Assembly (NCBI GenBank): GCA_026225055.1
Contig: JAMFSA010000009.1
Span: forward strand, 1-64,000
Direction of reading: 5' to 3'
DNA: 64,000 nt
Source of the DNA: Mucilaginibacter xinganensis
GTDB lineage: Bacteria; Bacteroidota; Bacteroidia; Sphingobacteriales; Sphingobacteriaceae
Shown: piece after piece, positions 52,030 to 61,728 of the stretch
Numbering within the stretch: the first letter of the stretch is position 1
Layout: every line of letters starts with the position of its first letter
The notes under the pieces: generated by a model
The model's database searches: none
What the model was told of the DNA's origin: nothing
The model's input: only the letters and a program-made list of their open reading frames with translations
Translations under genes and position numbers: made by a program

Positions 52030-54354
52030 ATGATTAAAAACTCCTTTCTTTTTCTCCTCCTAATTATTACTTTACCTGCCATTGCACAAAAGAAATATAC
52101 CATTAGCGGTACGCTTAAAGATGCCGCGACCGGTGAAACATTGATTGGCGCGACCATACGGTTTGTGGGGTTAAACTCAACAGGCACCAGTACCAATAAC
52201 TACGGATTTTATTCCTTATCAGCACCGGAAGGCACCTACAATGTTCAATTCTCCTATGTGGGATATGAGATGATTACCCAGCAGGTTAAGCTAACTTCAA
52301 GCCAGGTAATTAACCTTGCATTAAGTGCAAAAGCTAATTTGCAGGAGGTGGTGGTGAGCGGCAACAGGCCGAATAATGACCAGATCACCTCGCCCCAGAT
52401 GGGTGTTGAAAAACTAAACATGGCTCAAATTAACCAGGTGCCGGTAGTTTTAGGCGAAAAGGATATTTTAAAAACAATTACACTGATGCCCGGTATAAAA
52501 ACAGCCGGAGCAGGCAATGCAGGTTATTATGTGCGCGGCGGGGCTTCGGACCAAAACCTGATCCTGTTGGATGAGGCAACCGTTTACAACGCTTCTCACC
52601 TGTTCGGCTTTTTTTCCACCTTTAATTCAGACGCTATAAGGGATGTGAGCATTTATAAAGGCGGTATGCCTGCTGAATACGGTGGCAGATTATCCTCAGT
52701 ACTCGATGTAAAAATGAATGAGGGCAACAACCAGGACTACACAGTTCAGGGCGGAATAGGGCTGATAGCCTCCCGTATTAAAGTAGAAGGACCCATTGTT
52801 AAGGATAAAGGTTCATTTATGATCAGCGCAAGGCGTACTTACCTTGATCTCTTCACCAAAGCATCAAAAGACTCTACTGTTCGCGGTAGTTCACTTTATT
52901 TTTATGATGTAAATGCGAAAGCCAATTATCATTTTGATGATAAAAATGCCCTTTATATTTCGGGTTACTTTGGGAAGGACGTATTGGGCCTGAAAGATAT
53001 CTTCGGAACCAACTGGGGCAATGCTACCGGCACGATCAGGTTCAACCATATCTTTAGCGACAAGCTATTTTCAAATACTTCCCTTATATACAGTAACTAT
53101 AATTATGTGATCCAGAGCTTGGAGGCCGATGACGGATTTAAGGCAACCTCAAAAATAACCGACCTGAACCTGAAGGAAGACCTGCAATATAATTTAAGCA
53201 ATACACACCACTTAAAATTCGGGCTTAATATTCTTCATCACACCATTGATCCGGGTACAATAACTACAACCGGCAGCTCCAGCTTTAATAATGTTTCAAC
53301 AGAGCAGCGGTTTGGGTTTGAGAATGCAGCTTATGTGAGTGACGAATGGACAGCAAGCAGCAAGCTGACTATATTGTACGGTTTGCGGTTAAGCGGCTTT
53401 TTCCTGGAGGGCCCGGGTACATTTAATACTTATGATGCTGCCGGTAATGTGGCCAGTTCACAAACTTATAGCTCAGGGCAAGACGTCAAGAATTATTTTA
53501 ATCTTGAACCACGCATTTCTGCCAGTTACCAGCTAAATGACCAAAGTTCTATCAAAGCATCTTACAACCGGAACACACAGAACATACACGTGCTGACCAA
53601 CTCGACCACCAGTTCGCCTACCGACCTGTACGTAATGAGCAGCAATAATATTAAGCCCGAAATCTCTGACCAGGTATCAACAGGTTGGTTCAGAAATTTT
53701 GCCGATAATAACTTTGAATTTTCTGCAGAGGTTTACTACAAATGGATGCAGAATCAAATAGATTATAAAGATGGTGCAGAACTGATAGCTAATGAGGATG
53801 TGGAATCTGAGCTAACTTATGGCAAAGGCCGATCATACGGCGTGGAGCTTTTTTTGAAGAAAAAATACGGACGCTTTAATGGTTGGCTGGGCTATACCCT
53901 ATCCAAAACAGAAGATAAGTTCGGCGCTATTAATAATGACAGCTGGTACCCCGCAACACAGGACCGCACTCATGATGTTTCCCTGGTGGGTATTTACCAG
54001 CTGAGCAAACGCTGGTCGTTCTCGGGCACATTTATTTACAGTACAGGCAATGCGGTTACTTACCCAACCGGCAAATATGAAGTTGGCGGCTTAACCACCT
54101 TTTCTTATTCGGAGCGGAATGGCTACCGCGAACCGGCTAATAACAGGTTGGATATCGGTTTTACCCTCGAAGGAAAGCCACATCCAAAATACCACTCCAG
54201 TTGGACATTCGGTATATATAACGTATACGGGCACCGGGATCCATACAGCATAACTTTCCGCGACAGTAAAACAGTACCGGGAACTACGGAAGCTGTGGAA
54301 ACCAGTATTTTCGCGACCCCTATCCCATCTGTCACCTGGAACTTTAAATTTTAA
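52030..54354 (+). CDS. TonB-dependent receptor with carboxypeptidase-like domain
   Basis: A 774-residue outer-membrane receptor, smaller than SusC proteins. A signal peptide (FLFLLLIITLPAIAQ) is followed by a carboxypeptidase-like regulatory domain (about residues 22-105, KYTISGTLKDAATGETLIGA), a plug (about 115-230) with YYVRGGASDQNLILLDEATV and SIYKGGMPAEYGGRLSSVLD, and a beta-barrel ending SVTWNFKF. With a DUF4249 lipoprotein gene 11 bases after the stop, it belongs to the receptor plus DUF4249 pairs common in Bacteroidota; the substrate is unknown. Confidence 0.92.
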   Translation: MIKNSFLFLLLIITLPAIAQKKYTISGTLKDAATGETLIGATIRFVGLNSTGTSTNNYGFYSLSAPEGTYNVQFSYVGYEMITQQVKLTSSQVINLALSAKANLQEVVVSGNRPNNDQITSPQMGVEKLNMAQINQVPVVLGEKDILKTITLMPGIKTAGAGNAGYYVRGGASDQNLILLDEATVYNASHLFGFFSTFNSDAIRDVSIYKGGMPAEYGGRLSSVLDVKMNEGNNQDYTVQGGIGLIASRIKVEGPIVKDKGSFMISARRTYLDLFTKASKDSTVRGSSLYFYDVNAKANYHFDDKNALYISGYFGKDVLGLKDIFGTNWGNATGTIRFNHIFSDKLFSNTSLIYSNYNYVIQSLEADDGFKATSKITDLNLKEDLQYNLSNTHHLKFGLNILHHTIDPGTITTTGSSSFNNVSTEQRFGFENAAYVSDEWTASSKLTILYGLRLSGFFLEGPGTFNTYDAAGNVASSQTYSSGQDVKNYFNLEPRISASYQLNDQSSIKASYNRNTQNIHVLTNSTTSSPTDLYVMSSNNIKPEISDQVSTGWFRNFADNNFEFSAEVYYKWMQNQIDYKDGAELIANEDVESELTYGKGRSYGVELFLKKKYGRFNGWLGYTLSKTEDKFGAINNDSWYPATQDRTHDVSLVGIYQLSKRWSFSGTFIYSTGNAVTYPTGKYEVGGLTTFSYSERNGYREPANNRLDIGFTLEGKPHPKYHSSWTFGIYNVYGHRDPYSITFRDSKTVPGTTEAVETSIFATPIPSVTWNFKF

Positions 54355-54365
54355 TCAGCAAAAAA

Positions 54366-55154
54366 ATGAAAATCTCAATTTATATATCTGCTATACTCCT
54401 GGTAATTTTTATAAGCTCATGCACCAAAGTGATTGATGTTAAAACGGCTAATAATACAGGTGAATTGGTAATAGAAGGTAATATCACCAATGTTATTGGT
54501 ACGCAAACTATAAAAATCAGTAAAAATGTTGCGCTCAGCAGTACTAATACTTATCCTGCTGTTACCGGCGCAACAGTTATAGTTACTGACCAGGCCGGTA
54601 ATATTTATCCGTTTACAGAGAGCCCTTCAGGTACTTATTCGGCAAGCCAACTAACTGGTGTGGCCGCTAATATTTATACCATGAGTGTTACAACAGGCGG
54701 TACTACTTATACCGCCAAATCCACTATGCCGGCAGCCGTTACACTGGATTCTGTTACTTCTAAAAATAGCCCAATAGGTAAAGACAAAAAACAAATTACC
54801 GTTCACTACCAGGACCCGGCAGGCGTTACCAATCAATACCGTTTTGTGATGTACGTAAATAACGTGCAGGTAAAAGATGTTTTTGCCGATAATGACCAGT
54901 TTAACGACGGAAAATATGTGAGTCTTGATCTTTACGAAAGCGATATAGATATTTACGCCGGTGATACGGTAAAAGTGGAAATGCAATGTATTGATGACCC
55001 AATATATACTTATTGGTACACCTTATCGCAGCAAAACCCGAATGGGCCGGGTGGCGGGGTTACACCGGCTGATCCGCCTACCAATATATCACCCACAACA
55101 TTGGGCTATTTCAGCGCGCATTCATCTCAAACAATAACAATTACCGTTAAGTAA
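54366..55154 (+). CDS. DUF4249-family lipoprotein
   Basis: A 262-residue lipoprotein with lipobox SSC (ILLVIFISSC). The body fits DUF4249: TGELVIEGNITNVIGTQTIK, IKISKNVALSSTNTYPAVTG, GATVIVTDQAGNIYPFTESP, and late QNPNGPGGGVTPADPPTNIS. It is usually paired with a TonB receptor, as here, and probably sits on the outer surface as a binding or lid protein by analogy with SusD. Function has not been shown for the family as far as I know. Confidence 0.85.
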   Translation: MKISIYISAILLVIFISSCTKVIDVKTANNTGELVIEGNITNVIGTQTIKISKNVALSSTNTYPAVTGATVIVTDQAGNIYPFTESPSGTYSASQLTGVAANIYTMSVTTGGTTYTAKSTMPAAVTLDSVTSKNSPIGKDKKQITVHYQDPAGVTNQYRFVMYVNNVQVKDVFADNDQFNDGKYVSLDLYESDIDIYAGDTVKVEMQCIDDPIYTYWYTLSQQNPNGPGGGVTPADPPTNISPTTLGYFSAHSSQTITITVK

Positions 55155-55199
55155 TAAAGCGTTAGCCAACCAGTATATTGTGAAGTACGACGTATAATT

Positions 55200-55232
55200 G
55201 CCCGTTTTCTTGAACCAGGCGCGGGCTTTTTT
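55200..55232 (+). terminator. Likely terminator after the TonB receptor / DUF4249 operon
   Basis: The stem GCCCG (55200-55204) and CGGGC (55222-55226) is followed by TTTTTT. The stem is short and the loop long (17 bases), so strength is uncertain. Confidence 0.5.
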
Positions 55233-55682
55233 ACTAATCGATGTAATTAAGTTATCTAACGCCCTTGTTTTGCTACCCAAGAAAAAAGTTAAATAAAAAT
55301 AATTAGGGGGCGGAAATTGTAAGCAATTATAAAACATGATGATCTAATTATAGTATATGGGTTTGGTACCTAAAAGCCCGGTTAACAAGCCCCGACTGAT
55401 AATTTGGCCCATATACCTTTACATTATTTAGCTATTTCGCCTATTCAAAAAGTGCTCTCTTTTATGTTTTCATTGTAGGTAGTTATATTAGCCTCTTTCA
55501 CTTCAAACTGGTCATCCATAGGTAATATTATAGCTTTTAGTTCATCTTTTAATAAGTGTTATGACTTATTTCCACAACTTCACTTAAACACAAAAACAAG
55601 ATTTACAGCAACTTAACTACAACACTCCTGCACAAAGTCAACCCAAGTCGCCGTTGATTGCTAAACGCGGTCAGGAATATCT

Positions 55683-55714
55683 ATTGAAGCGAATGATCCT
55701 ATCTTTTATCTTTG
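55683..55714 (+). promoter_or_regulatory. Bacteroidota-type promoter for the BamA/TamA-like gene
   Basis: ATTG (55683-55686), a 20-base spacer, then TATCTTTG (55707-55714), an exact TAnnTTTG. The ATG at 55741 is 26 bases further. Confidence 0.55.
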
Positions 55715-55740
55715 CGCAGTTTTACCCCTATTAAGATCAT

Positions 55741-57012
55741 ATGCCTTTTTGCAGGAATTTGCTTTTGCTATTGCCATTTTGTTTGCTTAGCCAGGCAATA
55801 CTTGCCAGTGCCAAAGGGCGGCCAGTAGATTCATTGTACAAAACAAAAGATTTACAGGATGTGATCCGGTCGTTTAACAAAACCAAAAACGATAATGATA
55901 CCGCCAAATCACATTCTAACTTGTCCTTTTTTCCTTCGGTTGGGTATACCCCGAGTTATGGTTTAGAATTTGGCTTTGTATTATCCGGGGGAGAGAATTT
56001 CGGTGATCCTGCCAATACCACTTTTTCTATTTTTAATACAAATATCTTTTTGTCAACCAATGGTCTCGCTTCAGTGGAGTTTAAACACAATGATTTCAGC
56101 AATGAGAACAAGTGGAATTTACAGGGCGATTATGAGGTTGGCAAAACAATAGCCCTGGATTACGGCTTGGGTACCGGGCGCCCGCACCAGGGCGATGATA
56201 ATTTTGTGCTTAACGGCTTACCTGTGAGCCTTAGCCCGGGTGTAGTGCCTATCCAATACACTTACTTTAAATTTTATGAAAAGATATACCGCAAACTGTT
56301 TGATGATTTTTATGCAGGTATGGGCGTTGCTGTGGACGGCTATCAGGATATTTTCAGACCCGGTAGAGGAGCCACAAGAAGGCATAACTATAATGCTATG
56401 TACGGCATCAAAAACGGCTACCCTTTAGGCGGCTATTGGGCTAATGGGCTGTTGTTTAATTTACAATATAATTCACGCGACCATCCTAACAGGCCTTATA
56501 AAGGTATTTATGCAGACATTGTTCTTCGTTTAAATTCGGAAACGCTGGGAAGCGAACACGATGCCACGCAATTAAAAACCGAACTCCGAAAATACTGGTC
56601 GTTATCAAGCACTAATCCTGAACATATTTTGGCCTTTTGGTTATGGGGTGATTACTTGTTAAAAGGTTCATTACCTTATCTGGAACTACCTGGTACCGGG
56701 TCCGATGCAGATGAAAGAGGCGGACGCCCTTATACCATAGGAAGATTTAAAGGCACTTCCTTTTATTTCAACGAAATGGAGTACCGGTATCCTATTACGG
56801 AAGATAAGCTGTTAAGCGGCATAGCATTTGTAAATGCGCAAACTGGCAGCAATCAGCAAAATATTCGCTTATTCGAAAAATGGGATTCTGGAGAAGGGGC
56901 CGGCCTTCGCCTGCTGTTTAACAAATATACCCGCTCAAACATATGTATGGATTATGGAGTGGGAAACTACGGCGCAAAAGGCCTGTTCATCGCATTAAAC
57001 GAAACCTTTTGA
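55741..57012 (+). CDS. BamA/TamA-family outer-membrane barrel protein
   Basis: A 423-residue protein with a signal peptide (LLLLLPFCLLSQAILASA) and a barrel-like body. A family-like segment near the C-terminus, GRFKGTSFYFNEMEYRYPI, recalls the strand pair before the last barrel strands in surface-antigen (D15) proteins, and the end is aromatic (ALNETF). There is no POTRA domain, so it is one of the short BamA-like barrels, possibly a transporter for a specific envelope component. It is followed by another barrel protein and convergent with the virJ-like genes. Confidence 0.75.
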   Translation: MPFCRNLLLLLPFCLLSQAILASAKGRPVDSLYKTKDLQDVIRSFNKTKNDNDTAKSHSNLSFFPSVGYTPSYGLEFGFVLSGGENFGDPANTTFSIFNTNIFLSTNGLASVEFKHNDFSNENKWNLQGDYEVGKTIALDYGLGTGRPHQGDDNFVLNGLPVSLSPGVVPIQYTYFKFYEKIYRKLFDDFYAGMGVAVDGYQDIFRPGRGATRRHNYNAMYGIKNGYPLGGYWANGLLFNLQYNSRDHPNRPYKGIYADIVLRLNSETLGSEHDATQLKTELRKYWSLSSTNPEHILAFWLWGDYLLKGSLPYLELPGTGSDADERGGRPYTIGRFKGTSFYFNEMEYRYPITEDKLLSGIAFVNAQTGSNQQNIRLFEKWDSGEGAGLRLLFNKYTRSNICMDYGVGNYGAKGLFIALNETF

Positions 57013-57049
57013 TCTTTCAGTACATAATAATAAAGCAAATAATACATAT

Positions 57050-57679
57050 ATGATAAAGCACTTAAAAACCTACCTTACAATCAGCCTTTCACTACTATTT
57101 ATTTTTAGTTCCTTTAATTGTTCGGCAGCTGTGATCAATTCGCCATCTGCCGATAGTACTAAAATAGTTTCACCATGGTATAAAAAACTTTCCATTATCG
57201 CCCAATATCAATATTTCAAAACATGTCACCATAGTCGTTTTGATGGCGGGTATGTGTTCGTGGATTATAATGCAACAGCCAATTTTGCTATGGGGCTCGG
57301 TGTTGGTTATGATTATAGCACATTACACATTGACAATGGGTATAACCTCAGGCATGTGAAAGTATTGCCGGTTCTTGCTGATTTTCGTTATGTACCATTC
57401 TCCAACTGGATCGTATGTCCGTTTGCTGTTGCAGATGTTGGTTACTCTACCTTTATCAAATATGAACAGGAAGACCCTACGCATGTAGAAAACACCATAA
57501 ATGTGACAGACAGGGGCCTGTACACCTATGGCGGAGGTGGAGTATTGGTTAAGTTAAGTCATAAGGTAACGGTATATACCACCGCAGGTTTTACCGGTAT
57601 GCATATGTCGTTTAGCAACCTGGATGTAAATCCGCGTGGTCTGTCTAACCAGGTAGGTGTTAAAGTAAATTTGCAATAA
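57050..57679 (+). CDS. Outer-membrane beta-barrel protein of unknown function
   Basis: A 209-residue protein with a signal peptide (LTISLSLLFIFSSFNCSAA) and a small barrel pattern: alternating strands such as YKKLSIIAQYQYFKTCHHSR, FAMGLGVGYDYSTLHIDNGY, and a closing LSNQVGVKVNLQ. It resembles small eight-strand OmpW/OmpA-like barrels. It starts 37 bases after the BamA-like gene and is probably co-transcribed. Function is unknown. Confidence 0.7.
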   Translation: MIKHLKTYLTISLSLLFIFSSFNCSAAVINSPSADSTKIVSPWYKKLSIIAQYQYFKTCHHSRFDGGYVFVDYNATANFAMGLGVGYDYSTLHIDNGYNLRHVKVLPVLADFRYVPFSNWIVCPFAVADVGYSTFIKYEQEDPTHVENTINVTDRGLYTYGGGGVLVKLSHKVTVYTTAGFTGMHMSFSNLDVNPRGLSNQVGVKVNLQ

Positions 57680-57686
57680 GGCAAAT

Positions 57687-58448
57687 TTACTTTAGCATCC
57701 AATTATTTCTCACTGACGAAACAATTTGCAGGTAACTATTATGGTAATGATGATCTCCCGGAAGAAATTTAATAAAAAAGTTTTTCATCGCGACATCAGC
57801 CAGCGGTTTCGGGTTTTCCTCCTCTCCGTAGAAACAATATACCGGTATGGTTATTTTTTCCACTTCTGCCTTAACTTTATAGGTCCGGTTATCATCGCCG
57901 GTGGTGAACAGGTCTGAAAAACGAACTTTAAAGTCGGTTGATAAATAAGGAGAGAGTAATTGGAGCTTGGTGACTTTAATTTTCAAATCATCGGGCAACC
58001 GGTTGTATATAAACGGAACCACATCAGCGCCAAAAGAATAACCACTCAAAACAATTCGTTTGGTATGCCATTCTTCACTATATTTTCTAAGTAACTGAAT
58101 AAAATCACTGGAAGTTTCATCCGGGTTTCTTTGGTGCCAGAAATATGTTCTGGAGTTAACGCCAATAACATGATAGCCTCGTTTTGCGAACTCCATGGCA
58201 AGTGTATCGTTGAAACCAAGCCACCCCCCATCGCCGGAAAGCAATACAATCATTTTAGTGGACATAGGATTTGATGGCTGATACACAATTAACGGGAGAC
58301 TAAATTCCTCCCGTTCAACGCCACTGTTTGTTACCGTCCTTTTCTTTAACAGGAGGCCGCAACTGCTAAAAAGGACAACAAGTAACAAGCTGATACAAAT
58401 CCCTTTCCGGCTGTTTTTATGGCTATTGTATCCGACCTCTAAAAGCAT
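57687..58448 (-). CDS. VirJ/AcvB-like serine hydrolase (second copy)
   Basis: A 253-residue exported alpha/beta hydrolase of the VirJ/AcvB family: VLLSGDGGWLGFNDTLAMEF, GYHVIGVNSRTYFWHQRNPD, nucleophile Ser in SGYSFGADVVPFIYNRLP, and a late His in LPGDHHYHNSY. The N-terminus looks like a lipoprotein or signal anchor (LLLVVLFSSCGLLLKKR). In Agrobacterium and Rhizobium AcvB hydrolyses lysyl-phosphatidylglycerol in the periplasm. This gene follows an almost identical-layout paralogue and an mprF-like gene, the same pairing of synthase and hydrolase. Whether it acts on the same lipid is inference. Confidence 0.85.
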   Translation of the reverse strand: MLLEVGYNSHKNSRKGICISLLLVVLFSSCGLLLKKRTVTNSGVEREEFSLPLIVYQPSNPMSTKMIVLLSGDGGWLGFNDTLAMEFAKRGYHVIGVNSRTYFWHQRNPDETSSDFIQLLRKYSEEWHTKRIVLSGYSFGADVVPFIYNRLPDDLKIKVTKLQLLSPYLSTDFKVRFSDLFTTGDDNRTYKVKAEVEKITIPVYCFYGEEENPKPLADVAMKNFFIKFLPGDHHYHNSYLQIVSSVRNNWMLK

Positions 58449-58454
58449 CTATAA

Positions 58455-59153
58455 TTATAGTGCATTTTTTACTATTTCAGGATAGCTTTTTGCATAGTGA
58501 TGGTCTCCTGCTAAAATAACCGTTTTAAGGTTAGATTTTTTGAGCGTAGTTAAAGGCTTCTCCGTCTCTTGTTCGCCATAATAACAGATCACGGGAACAT
58601 TTATCAGGTTAACTTCTGCTGCAATATTCATCGACCTGACAGCGTTACCTGAACCCAGCATGTCTGCTACATGGATTTCAAAATCGGTAAATGAGGATGG
58701 TGAGATTAGCTGGACCAAGGTTATTTTATTCTTCAAAGTTTCGGGCAGGTGCGTGTAGATGAAAGGAGCAACATCAGCGCCAAATGAAAATCCCAAAATA
58801 ATGACCTTTTGTTTATGCCATTCATTTTCATAAGTGCTTAATATCCTGGCGAGGTCATCAGCAGTTTGCTGTGGCGTTTTCTTTTTCCAGAAATATTTGA
58901 AGCTGTTTAACCCGATAACATTAAATCCATTTGAGGTGTAGCTTTCCACAAGTTTTTGACTAAAACTATTCCACCCGCCGTCTCCTGAAATAAAAAGAAC
59001 AAATCTATCTTCCTTGTCGGTTTTTGCCTTAGAAATAATAACGGGCAAATCTGCAGCATACTTTAACCTCCCGGGGCCTATTATCTTCGCAGCGTTTGCA
59101 CGGCCAATGGTTAACACCGCTAATAGTACAAGTATGAATTTAAACTGTCTCAA
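58455..59153 (-). CDS. VirJ/AcvB-like serine hydrolase (first copy)
   Basis: A 232-residue VirJ-type hydrolase: signal peptide FILVLLAVLTIGRANAA, FVLFISGDGGWNSFSQKLVE, GFNVIGLNSFKYFWKKKTPQ, nucleophile Ser in ILGFSFGADVAPFIY, and His in LAGDHHYAKSYPEIV. The ATG lies inside the 3' end of the mprF-like gene (14-base overlap), so the two are translationally coupled. The second VirJ copy begins six bases after its stop. The tight coupling supports a shared job on phosphatidylglycerol-derived lipids. Confidence 0.87.
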   Translation of the reverse strand: MRQFKFILVLLAVLTIGRANAAKIIGPGRLKYAADLPVIISKAKTDKEDRFVLFISGDGGWNSFSQKLVESYTSNGFNVIGLNSFKYFWKKKTPQQTADDLARILSTYENEWHKQKVIILGFSFGADVAPFIYTHLPETLKNKITLVQLISPSSFTDFEIHVADMLGSGNAVRSMNIAAEVNLINVPVICYYGEQETEKPLTTLKKSNLKTVILAGDHHYAKSYPEIVKNAL

Positions 59154-61728
59154 TTTTTTCGGGTTTCATTACTTTACTTAACACATTTGGCAGGCTGATC
59201 AGGTCGTAGTGGTTTTCATAGATCAAATATTTATTTTGCCAGTCGGGTAAAAACTTTTCTTTAAAATCCCTGAGTCCCCTGTAATGCCTAAATTGTTGTA
59301 GCTTTTCGTAGGCGAACTTTAAGGTTTTCTCAGGCAGGTCCTTTGCCTGTTCAATGCCAGATAAGGGTGCCAGTCCCAGGTTAAGGTATTTATAGTTGTT
59401 AACCTTGCAATATTCTATTAAAGAAATGATCAGCGCATCGTTTACACCGCCCGGAGCATCACTTGTTTTCCTTATCAGATCATAAGTCGCTTCGCCGGGC
59501 ACGAAATCAGGTATAATGTTTAAAAAACCAAAAACCTGTTCATCATCATTTTCAACGGTGATAATAGTTTGATTTTTCAGCTCTTTCCTGTCAAACATCC
59601 CCTGGGTAAAAACAATTTCTTCGCGGTTGGTGCTTTTCAGCCAGTCGTTAGAAACGTATTCCAGTTTTTGAAGTAAACCGTCCTTAATAGGTGCCTCATA
59701 AATTTTTGTTTTGAACCCGTTCTTTTGAAGACTGTTCAATCCATTTCGCATGGATTTTTTATTTTTTCCTTCCAAGGTAAAATGCTCAAGTTGGATTATT
59801 GCTTCCTGGCCAATAATCAGTGATCTTTTGCCAAGCGACTGGAAAAGCTGGAGGCTCTCCTCATCAACCCGGTAATAAGCAGACCTTAAGCCCGATTCCA
59901 TGCAGAACTCTTCAAACTCTTCCAGTAACACCAGTTCATCCTGACTGTCTTTACAAACAGGCTGTTCCAGAACTACAGCGAAACTACCCGCCATTCTAAA
60001 GGAGATCAACCCTTCTCGCCGCCTGCCAAAATAGAGCAATTTATCATCGTAGGTTTTGAAATAATCTACAGGTGACGAGCCCAGTCTTTTAACGATTTCG
60101 ACTGCCTGTGCAAGATCTTCATGATCATGCTCTACCTCGACAAAATAAGGTTTCAGCAACGTATAAAAAATAAGGCCGATAGATAAGGTACCGCTAATAC
60201 GAATGGTGTTCAAAAACACGAGGGCGAATGTTGTATGCGGGGCCAGATCCTTAACATCCATTAGGATGAAATTATAAAAGGTAAACTTTATAGAGTCGAG
60301 CAAGTGAAAATCAATTCCAAAGTGCCGCTTGTCTAAGAAATAAAAACCGGTAACCCCATAAACTGTAATACCACAGAATATCAACAGCGCGGTTTCAATT
60401 CCGATCGTTTGCAGCCGTACATTATGCCTTACATAATACTGTTTCCGGGTAAACCAAAGCACCAATAGCACACATAGAGCCACTATACCTTCTTCATAAT
60501 CAATTGCTTTTGTTAGATTTCCGATTAATGATATGGCGCATAATAATATGGCAAATCTCCAGGCGTTCTTGAATCCCTTAAAAAGAAATGCGGAGGTTAT
60601 AATAAGCAGCAGGCCGGCTATAAATACCAGGTAATTGGAAACTGAAATGGTATCGGCCGATAAAAAGGACTTTAGCAGTTTTACCCGGTATGCCAGGGCG
60701 GGTGTTAATACCGATATAATATTGATCAGCCCCAGCCCTAAAAGTAAAAATGCAGGGATCACCCGGAGCACCATGTTCCCTTTCCGGAGCATAAAACTAA
60801 TCATACCGGCTGCCACCGGGAGCCAAAACTCAAATAAACGATAAATAAGGGTTATGGCTAATGCTTCTGATGTGGAATAGCCATAATGTTTTAATATAAC
60901 TGTAAGCGAAAACTCAATAGCGCCGATTCCCCTCAAAAATGGAGAAATCACCAAAATCAGGGTAGCGATCACATAACCAATTAAAGCTATTTTCCAGCTG
61001 GCATCTGCACCCATTACCAGCATCGCAATGTAAAGATGTGCAACACCTGCTAAATCAATTAAAACCGAGTAAATATTTACAAGAGAAAACCACAGCTTAA
61101 AATCCGGATGATTTTTAAATTCTGTGCTTATATTCGGTATAAATCTGCTCAATAAACGATACACCCATCCTTTTCTCAGAAAAGAAGTTACGACGTAAAT
61201 CACCAATATGAGCAAGAACAATATAATAGAGACTGCCTCATTAGCATTCTTCCAACTATCGCCACTTAATGCTAAATAGGCTAATACCGGAATGGCAATG
61301 ATAATGATAGACACAATTCCCGTAAAACCATATATCGTGCTTGCAAAATGAATGCGGACCCTGTTTTCTTCACTGGTTTCCTTCTGTATATCTTTGGTAA
61401 AGAAAGCCAAAGATGTTATACTACCGCCAGGTAAGAAAATACTGATCAAATTTCTTTTCAAAAACAGTATAGTTGATTCCCACAGGCTTAATTTTAACTG
61501 AAGTGCCCGAAAACTGGCATGGTACATAAGTGCCTGTAAGCAGATATAGATAGCGGTGAAGACAATTCCTGTGATAATCCATAACGGCTTACCTAAGCGT
61601 ATATAATTGCCAACATGTTTAAGTTCCTCTCCCTGGCTTCTGATAAAGTAAATAGCAAGGACTAATAATAGCAGTCCGGTAATCTCACTAAGGTATAATT
61701 TAGGTTTTACAAAAAGCTTTTTAAACAT
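59140..61728 (-). CDS. mprF: MprF-like phosphatidylglycerol aminoacyltransferase/flippase
   Basis: An 862-residue bifunctional membrane protein. Residues up to about 530 form some twelve or more helices (LPG_synthase_TM flippase part, with SIFLPGGSITSLAFFTKDIQ and GIGAIEFSLTVILKHYGYS). Residues about 545-845 form the cytosolic DUF2156 double-GNAT synthase domain, with DDKLLYFGRRREGLISFRM and KNKKSMRNGLNSLQKNGFK, and later NKYKYLNLGLAP-type strands and LRDFKEKFLPDWQNKYLIY. MprF uses aminoacyl-tRNA to add Lys or Ala to phosphatidylglycerol, lowering surface charge and giving resistance to cationic peptides. The amino acid used cannot be told here. A strong TTTG-N20-TACCTTTG promoter precedes it. 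Confidence 0.9.
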   Translation of the reverse strand: MFKKLFVKPKLYLSEITGLLLLVLAIYFIRSQGEELKHVGNYIRLGKPLWIITGIVFTAIYICLQALMYHASFRALQLKLSLWESTILFLKRNLISIFLPGGSITSLAFFTKDIQKETSEENRVRIHFASTIYGFTGIVSIIIIAIPVLAYLALSGDSWKNANEAVSIILFLLILVIYVVTSFLRKGWVYRLLSRFIPNISTEFKNHPDFKLWFSLVNIYSVLIDLAGVAHLYIAMLVMGADASWKIALIGYVIATLILVISPFLRGIGAIEFSLTVILKHYGYSTSEALAITLIYRLFEFWLPVAAGMISFMLRKGNMVLRVIPAFLLLGLGLINIISVLTPALAYRVKLLKSFLSADTISVSNYLVFIAGLLLIITSAFLFKGFKNAWRFAILLCAISLIGNLTKAIDYEEGIVALCVLLVLWFTRKQYYVRHNVRLQTIGIETALLIFCGITVYGVTGFYFLDKRHFGIDFHLLDSIKFTFYNFILMDVKDLAPHTTFALVFLNTIRISGTLSIGLIFYTLLKPYFVEVEHDHEDLAQAVEIVKRLGSSPVDYFKTYDDKLLYFGRRREGLISFRMAGSFAVVLEQPVCKDSQDELVLLEEFEEFCMESGLRSAYYRVDEESLQLFQSLGKRSLIIGQEAIIQLEHFTLEGKNKKSMRNGLNSLQKNGFKTKIYEAPIKDGLLQKLEYVSNDWLKSTNREEIVFTQGMFDRKELKNQTIITVENDDEQVFGFLNIIPDFVPGEATYDLIRKTSDAPGGVNDALIISLIEYCKVNNYKYLNLGLAPLSGIEQAKDLPEKTLKFAYEKLQQFRHYRGLRDFKEKFLPDWQNKYLIYENHYDLISLPNVLSKVMKPEKIETV

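Larger units (their letters stand above)
55155..55740. other. Intergenic stretch of 586 bases
   Basis: It contains a likely terminator near its left end and a promoter near its right end. The middle (about 55240-55680) is AT-rich; I find no convincing gene, repeat or RNA there. Confidence 0.6.
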
